A stretch of 64,000 bases of DNA from Dactylorhiza incarnata (taxonomy: Eukaryota; Streptophyta; Magnoliopsida; Asparagales; Orchidaceae). Positions 57,741-64,000 of this stretch are shown here, in pieces. The notes below the pieces were generated by a model. That model saw only the letters and a list, made by a program, of their open reading frames with translations, was not told the origin of the DNA and made no database searches. Numbering within the stretch: the first letter of the stretch is position 1; the number at the start of each line of letters is the position of its first letter. The translations under genes and the position numbers were made by a program. The stretch spans positions 434,001-498,000 of the forward strand of contig JAWHQI010000075.1 in assembly GCA_033032865.1 (NCBI GenBank). The letters are read 5' to 3'.

Positions 57741-57753
57741 GGAGGTCTGCCGT

Positions 57754-57818
57754 CCCCCCCCCCCCCCCCCCCCCCGCCCCCCTCCCCCCCTCCCCCCCCC
57801 CCCCCCCCCCCCCCCGCC
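57754..57818. repeat. Poly-C tract
   Basis: About 62 bases, nearly all C with a few G and T. The minus strand could form G-quadruplexes. Length in the assembly may be unreliable. Confidence 0.85.
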
Positions 57819-57941
57819 GGGCCTTCTCATTCTGGTCTTGACGACCTCCGACGGTTCTGTCTGTTGCGTCACGGTCACCCTTTCTACCATAACTTCACCC
57901 ACGTCGGGTCACACCGACTTGGAAAATATGAGGGTTGTACA

Positions 57942-59601
57942 CAATCCCCGATCTTTTCGAGCTTGCCTTAAGCTCGAAAAGAAAGTCCAACCCACCTATT
58001 TGACGAGTACGTGGGACCTTAGGAATCCACGAAGGGCCCTGCCAACGGGATACTCCTACCGAGTTTATCAGTTGAACCTGACTTGAGGCGTAAGGCGAAC
58101 CTTTCTCCACTTAATAACCCTCCTGTGAGCCGAGCTCAGCTGGAGGTGGAGAAAGCTCAACACCTTAGGTCGAATTAAACTTGACCTGAGGTGGAGAAAA
58201 ACTCAACACCTCTAGCCGAGCCGAGCTCGACCAGAGGTGGAAGGCAAACCTTTCTGCACTTAACAACCCTCCTGTGAGCTGAGCTCAGCTGGAGGTGGAG
58301 AAAGTTCAACACCTTAGGTCGAATTAAACTTGACCTGAGGTGGAGAAATTCTCAACACCTCTAGCCGAGCCGAGCTTGACCAGAGGTGGAAAGCAAAACT
58401 TTCTCCACTTAACAACTCTCCTGTGAGCCGAGCTCAGCTGGAGGTGGAGAAAGCTCAACACCTCAGGTCGAATTAAACGTGACCTGTGGTGGAGAAAAAT
58501 CAACATCTTCCCACACCAACTGGGGTTGGAGAACCAGTCCGCATCCCTAGTGCTTACCTTCACCCAGAGGCAGAGGAACACAACCATCTTATTGAAGCAA
58601 CTGGGGCAGAGATCCAATCCATGTCCAAGGTGCTTACCTTCACCTAGAGGCAGAGGAACTCGACCATCTCATCAAAGCAACTGGGAGCAGAGAACCAGTC
58701 CATGTCTTAGGTGCTTACCTTCACCTAGAGGGAGAGGAACTCGACCATCTTATCAAAGCAACTGGGGGCAGAGAACCAGTCCTCATCCTAGGGGCTTAGC
58801 TTACCTGGAGGCATAGGAATTCAACACCTTTCCGAACCAATTGGGGGCGGAGTACCCATCTACGTCCTAGGGGCTTAGCTTGCCTGGAGGTAGAGGAACC
58901 TAGCACCTTCCCAAACCAGTTGGGGCGGAGTACCCATCCACGTCCCAGGTGCTTACCTTCACCTAGAGGCAGAGGAACTCGACCATCTTATCAAAGCAAC
59001 TGGGGGCAGAGAACCAGTCCTCGTCCTTGGGGCTTAGCTTACCTGGGGGCAGAGGAATTCAACACCTTTCCGAACCAATTGGGGGCGGAGTACCCATCCA
59101 TGTCCTAGGGTCTTAGCTTGCCTAGAGGCGGAGGAAACCAGCACCTTCCCAATCCAGTTGGGTGCGGAGTACCCGTCCACGTCCTAAGGGCCTAGCTTAC
59201 CTGGAGGCGGAGGAACTCAACACTTTTCAAACCAACTGGAGGTGGAATACCCATCCACGTCCTAGGGGCCTAGCCTACTTGGAGGCAGAGGAGCTCATCA
59301 TCTCTCCAAGTAACTTACTCAAGTTGCGAGTCAACCCGATGAGTCTCCCATCTGCCGGCATGACTGAGCCCGTAGAATGGTCTCTTGTCAGGGATCTTAC
59401 CAATTGGGGGCTGAGTACCAACCCACGTCCTAGGCGCTTACCTTCACCTAGAGGCAAAGGAACTCAACACCTTCCCAAGCTACTTAGTCGAGTAGCGAGT
59501 CGACCCGATGAGTCTCCCATTTGTCGGCATGATTGAGCCTGGAGAGTGGTCTCTAGTCGGGGATCTTACCAACTGGGGGCGGAGTACCCATCCACGTCTC
59601 G
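57942..59601 (-). repeat. 3' UTR of element I with two tandem arrays
   Basis: Array 1 (about 58085-58510) has nearly three copies of a 150-bp unit containing gagccgagctcagctggaggtgg. Array 2 (about 58540-59600) has about twelve copies of an 80-bp unit (gcttaccttcacctagaggc...accagtccatgtcctagg) with one longer variant near 59300-59440. Tat-lineage gypsy elements are known for tandem repeats between pol and the 3' LTR, which fits. The array is cut by the LTR of H. Confidence 0.75.
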
Positions 59602-62076
59602 TGATTTAATTCAGATTTTTCTTCTTTTTAATTTGGTTTGCGCAACCTTTATATGACGAGATTAGAATTCGACGGATATTTTCGAAGAGTCTCGCAAGTA
59701 CTCCTACTTTGAGAAATTAATCGTTATCCTATCGAAAGATAGAAGTAACGGCCATTTTCTTCCTTCGAAATATTGACGATTACACCCCGACTACAACGCC
59801 GAATTCTATTGATTTTTAAAATAGCAAAGGAGAGTTTTGCAAATTTCGGATTTGAAAAGTGTTTGTTTAAATTTTTAATCCAAATTAATCATATGATAAA
59901 GGCAAGTATACCTTATCGTGAGTAATACAGGATATTTTGTTTTAGAAAATATCGAGGTCGTATATTTCCGCGGATCGTGTTGATTACACTACTTTGAGGA
60001 ACGAACTATTATTTTATCGGAATAAGTTTTTAGTTTGGGTTTTTAAAAGCCAACGATAGTAAGCGTATAACTTGAGTTCAAAATGATAATAAAAAGCGTG
60101 TAACTAGAGTTCTGAACGATGACAATAATAGCGCCTGATGTCGAATAACCTTGAGACAAAAATAGTCTTTTTTAGAAGTAAAAGAGATGACTTTTTAAAA
60201 CATTAAAACGGCTTGGCCGTGGAGGTTCCATAATTATGAACACTCCTCTCTCGAGGGTACGCCCACCTGAGATTATGAATATTCGACCAAACTCTCATTC
60301 TGTAATTGAATCTCCTTAATACTACTCGCTTTATGTTGTGAACCCCACTATTGGGTTTTTACGTCCAATTCGGGAGACTTACCTCATTCTCTCTTGAGGG
60401 TAGAGCGCATTTCTGTTTACCCGTGAGCGATCAGTCCGTACGCACGAGCCTCTCGGCTAACTAGTGTTCGGAGATGGAAATGAAAACCATACATCGACTA
60501 TGTGGCTCCACTCAACGTTATGATCGGGTAAACCTTAAGCGTTAATTATTTTAGAAAGAGATGTTTTAATTTTTAGAAAACTATTTTTGGGTCCCAATGC
60601 ACTTCGACATCGTGCGCTAAAAGAAATTAGCCACTCATCGGAATGGAGACAGCGTTAATAATTGGAAAATACATGTTTAATTATTTAAGCGGATAAAAAA
60701 GGGAAATAAAATGACTTATATAGAAGCAGTAATAGTATCCGTCCCAACCGTCTTAATCAAGCGCTAAAGAAACTTAGCCTCTCATCCGGGATGGGGATGG
60801 TATAGAAATAAAAGACATAAAAGTGCAGAAATAATATCCGTCCCAACCGTCTTAAACAAGTGCTAAAGGAAATTAGCCTCTTATTCAAGATGGGGGTGGT
60901 ATAAACAGTTATATTAGGACTGAAATAAAGCTAAGTTACAAAAAAGAAAAACACAATCTCATATACGCACGCACTCTACTTGTAATAAAATGACTGAATC
61001 GAGAGAAAGGGTTTAAACGAAAGCGATAAATAAAGCGTAAAAAAATGATAAACTATTTTATAAAAGCTTTTAACCTAAATTATGAAAGCAATAAACCTAA
61101 GTTATGAAAGCAATAAAGTTATACTCATACACACACATACACTTGCATAAATTGAAAATGAAAATGATCCAAAGGAGAAAAACAACATTTTATTTCAAAA
61201 ATAGGCATTACAACTAGACTAGGAAAGCAAAAATTACAAACGAACTTAAACTGAATTGCATAAAAAAAACTCACAATCACTCAAAAGAACTCAGAAAACA
61301 CTAACAAGCACACAAAATTTGGATGAAATTTCCTTCAGCCAAGCCCTCCTATAGGCAAAATATTATTTTTACACGCCCTAGGTCACGGGCGTGTCTTGTG
61401 TGTCACGGCCGTGACTTAGGGAGTGACATTTACTCGGCCGTAACGACCGCCTCTCGAAGGATCTATCGTCAAATAAGGATGCACACAGGCGTGTCTTGAT
61501 GGGTCACGGGCTTGACTATGGGCGGCACATATTTGCTTTAACTAGGGCGTGATGGCTGGCGTGTGCGTTGGATTCTGGCAGGCGCTGAGAGGGATTCGTC
61601 GAATACAGAGAGAGTTCATCGAACACAGAGAGAGTTCGTCGAACGCTGAGAGAGTTCATCGTTCATCGAACGCAGAGAAGCGGAGAGTGCATCAAACGCT
61701 GAGACGCGGAGAGTTCACTGTTCGTCGAACGCTGAGAGAGTTCGTCATTCGTCGAACGCTGGGAGAGTTCGCCATTCGTAGAACGCTTAAAAAGTTTGCC
61801 ATTCGTCGAACACTGAGAGAGTTCGCCGTTCGTCGAACGCTTAGAAGTCTGAGAAGTTGGCGTTTTAAAATTACACGCCCTTGGGTCATGGGCGTGACTC
61901 AGGGGCCTGACTTGACAAAAAATTGCCAAAATCTGTAAAAACAAAAATAAAGCTAAGTTAGTAACCAAAATAATAAAACAAGCAAATTATTTATTAATTT
62001 ACATAAAAAATTTACAATATTAATTAAAACTATACTAATAACTATACTAAAAATACATATATTTTACTACTTATCA
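59602..62076 (-). repeat. Probable 3' LTR of Athila-like element H
   Basis: It starts TGATTTAATTC and ends TACTACTTATCA, so TGAT/ATCA ends are symmetric. On the minus strand a polypurine tract adjoins the right end. It contains CACGGGCGTG/CACGGCCGTGAC motifs (61380-61530 and 61875-61900) and a TTCGTCGAACGC array (61590-61850). No ORF with coding character. The left edge is inferred from the end of the repeats of I. Confidence 0.55.
61590..61850 (+). repeat. TTCGTCGAACGC array in the LTR of H
   Basis: About ten copies of GTTCGTCGAACGCTGAGAGA-like units, some reduced to TTCATCGAACGC. GAGTTCGTCGAACGC at 61632-61646 is identical to 8260-8274 in element A. Confidence 0.85.
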
Positions 62077-63618
62077 AATACCCCCATACTTAAGCTTTTA
62101 CTATTCCAGAGCAAAAGTAAGAGAGATCTATACGGGATTAACATAAGTTCTAATTTTTAGCTATCATTTTATTTTAATCATAAGAGACTGAAAAATAAAA
62201 ATTCAGAGTAATAAGTGTTAAGTCATAAATTATGCAAATGATTTAAGTAGAAAGAAATGTCATAGTCAAAAATCTTCTTAATTAACCAAATAGCAAACAA
62301 AATTGCAATCATTAGTAAACGAGATTAGATCGAAATTATAATAACCTTTGTTTAAGGAAACATGAAGGAAAAATATAAGTTACTAATTATGCTCTCAAAT
62401 GATTTTTTGAATTAGAACTAGAAGCAATAATTTGGCTAAGGGAAAAGGGGTAAGAAACCTTGGCAAAAAGAAGAGTTTTTAGGGGTGATGGTTTTTATTC
62501 GTCCGCCCCTTCATTTTAGTATTTTTTTGGTGTTCCCGTGAGGTAAAACTAATTCATTTTTATTAACCCAATGCCTATATTTATGGATCAAAATCTTATT
62601 CCCATTGACATAAGATCTTTTAAAGTATTTATTGGGTGTCTATGTTTACGGAACGAATTCTTATTCCCATTGACATAATATCTTTTTCTTCTTTTAGTTT
62701 TTTTATTTGCCATGCTAAATTGGTGTATACAAGGGGTTTTCAAGAGAAATTCTAGAATAATAAAAAAAACTTTTGAGAGCAACCTTAGTAATTTGAATAT
62801 TCCTAGATTCTTAAAGACATAAAGTAGGGATAATTGCAGTATAAAGTTGTTTTGCCAATATAATACACATGTCTCTATTTTAGCTAGTAGAAGTAGTGCT
62901 TGAAAACAAAGCCTCTATTTAAATTAAAAACACAAGATATTCTTTAAAACTTAACCCCGAACATTTAAATCTATCGATCTTAGATAAAGGAACGAATAGT
63001 AAAACTAGTGATTATGAAAATCCACAAACATATACTCTCGAAACTAAATGCTTTTAAGAATAAAAGTAAAGTAAGGTTTATTATTTTGTTGGGATTTTGC
63101 ATTTTTGTACTACGAAACAAAAAAGGGAAAACATGTTTTTGAAAATTTTTGTAACATTTGTTTTCTAAAACATTTTTTTAAAACATTTTTTTAAACATTT
63201 TTCTAAAACATTTTTTTAAAACATTTTTTCTAATCTCGTAATACAGGATATTTTTTGTAACATTTTTTTGTTCAAGCTTATATTTACAAAAGTAGGCAAG
63301 ATGAAATAAAACATTTTTTTTTTTGAAAAAATTTTGTTTGTTTAAATGAAAACAGTAAAACACCCCTCATACTTAAAACCCAACATTGTCCTCAATGTTG
63401 TAATGTAAGTATGAAGAAGAGATAATAAAAGTGCAATATATACAAAAGGAAAGAGGGAGCGAAAAGGCGTCCCTGAAATAAAGCTGGCGGGGCCGGAAGA
63501 AACCTTGCAAAAACGTATAAAATGAACAAAACATAATAAAATAATAGATAAATATGGGGTGCCTCTAACGAGCGCTTTGTTTCCGGTCACGTAGCTTGAC
63601 GATTATGGTGTGGTGAGA
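62077..63618 (-). other. 3' UTR of H
   Basis: On the minus strand the polypurine tract AAGTATGGGGGTATT (62077-62095) precedes the LTR. A second purine-rich TTTTAAGTATGAGGGGTG stands at 63361-63379, next to hairpin CAACATTG-tcct-CAATGTTG (63381-63400). AAAACATTTTTTT repeats fill 63160-63230. No envelope-like ORF is seen, although some Athila elements carry one here. Confidence 0.6.
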
Positions 63619-64000
63619 TTATAAATTGGGGAGGGTGAAGGATTCAGTATTTCCGTCCACTGGATCGCTCGCAAGATAACTTTTTAAATGATGTTCGTTT
63701 ACTTTAAATTCGCCTCTTCCGGCGTGAGAGATAAGAACGGTCCCATACGGCCAAAACTCTTTGACTTCAAAGGGGCCGGACCATCGGGATTTTAGTTTAC
63801 CCGGAAAAAGACGAAGGCGTGAATTATAAAGAAGGACAAGATCGCCCGGCGTAAATGTTTTGGGAAATTTTATTTTGCAATCATGGTAGAACTTAGAACG
63901 CTCCGTATAAAATTTATTACTCTCATAAGCATCCGCACGCCATTCATCGAGTTCATTTAGTTGGAATTTCCTATTCTCGGAGGCTAAGTTCGAATCGAGA
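63619..64000 (-). CDS. Integrase C terminus of Athila-like element H (partial)
   Basis: The minus strand is open from the window edge to a TAA at 63619-63621, about 126 codons. It reads FQLNELDEWRADAYESNK, then FTPGDLVLLYNSRLRLFPGK, SRWSGPFEVKEFWPYGTV and FKVNEHHLKSYL. This is the C-terminal DNA-binding region of plant Athila-type gypsy integrase with its GPF module. No start is expected, because it is the end of a polyprotein that continues beyond the window. No stop or frameshift is visible in this part. Confidence 0.9.
   Translation of the reverse strand, partial: LDSNLASENRKFQLNELDEWRADAYESNKFYTERSKFYHDCKIKFPKTFTPGDLVLLYNSRLRLFPGKLKSRWSGPFEVKEFWPYGTVLISHAGRGEFKVNEHHLKSYLASDPVDGNTESFTLPNL

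Larger units (their letters stand above)
56877..57941 (-). repeat. Probable 3' LTR of element I
   Basis: It starts TGTTGAAACC and probably ends GGTTGTACA. On the minus strand TATAAATAG (57232-57240) lies downstream of the dyad array, as U3 then promoter. A purine-rich CGGGGATTG abuts the right edge, as a polypurine tract would. The partner LTR is not in the window, so edges are inferred. The Pro-rich and Gly-rich frames here are by-products of the array and the C run. Confidence 0.5.

Noticed and set aside
57358..58086. Pro/Gly-rich open frames on both strands
   Set aside because: They come from the GGGCGAGTGGACC dyad array and the poly-C run; no domain and no sensible start.
58526..59536. 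CRISPR-like look of regularly spaced repeats
   Set aside because: Units are contiguous 80-bp tandem copies without unique spacers, in a plant retrotransposon 3' UTR.
61549..61938. Arg-rich ORF with RRTLREF-type repeats
   Set aside because: It is a translation of the TTCGTCGAACGC array in the H LTR; both strands are open for the same reason.

Overview
This window is a block of nested plant retrotransposons with no ordinary host gene that I can recognise. It comes from a flowering plant, probably a repeat-rich dicot, but the species cannot be named from the sequence. The evidence is Ty1-copia and Ty3-gypsy proteins of plant type, initiator-tRNA-Met and tRNA-Asp type primer binding sites, Sirevirus-like multiple polypurine tracts, plant-only accessory transposon domains, and long AT-rich spacers. 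At least ten LTR families are present. All element names (X, A, B, C, D, E, G, H, I, J) and the gene label F are mine.

Layout. X is a minus-strand copia element spanning 1-25897; its left LTR lies outside the window. Three insertions split it: A (1432-10042, plus, copia, gag and an accessory ORF but no pol), B (11242-21968, minus, chromovirus-like gypsy, nearly complete) and J (22436-24949, plus, Athila-like remnant). C (25976-43248, plus, large copia with gag, pol and the same kind of accessory ORF) follows. C is split by D (32972-38687, plus, copia with a perfect GAGAC target duplication). C sits inside E, of which only the accessory-ORF tail and 3' LTR remain (43249-46451). E adjoins F, an intron-containing Transposase_28-like locus (46452-46598 and 54085-56876). 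F is split by G (46599-54079, minus, pol-less Sirevirus-like copia with a perfect TTCCA target duplication). I (56877-59601, minus) is a gypsy-type 3' LTR plus a 3' untranslated region full of tandem repeats. H (59602-64000, minus) is an Athila-like 3' LTR, 3' untranslated region and integrase C terminus.

How the parts fit together. None of the elements looks autonomous as it stands. C has lost acidic catalytic residues in protease, integrase, reverse transcriptase and RNase H. D has an in-frame deletion of the reverse transcriptase core and a stop at the integrase catalytic Glu. A and G lack pol altogether. B is the most complete.

The most interesting pattern concerns accessory ORFs and LTR promoters. 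The homologous third ORFs of A and C each have their own TATA box, 116 and 106 nt upstream of the ATG. The DNA upstream of that TATA box carries the same short CpG-containing motif that is clustered in the U3 of the same element's LTRs, while the motif differs between A and C. F shares a motif with D's LTR in a similar way. Every LTR family here has its own dyad-rich motif cluster in U3, and one 15-mer core is identical between copia A and Athila-like H. Two further signals look like conserved structured RNA: a duplicated two-hairpin module in G, and three loop-conserved hairpins in the leader of B, both with stem changes that keep pairing.
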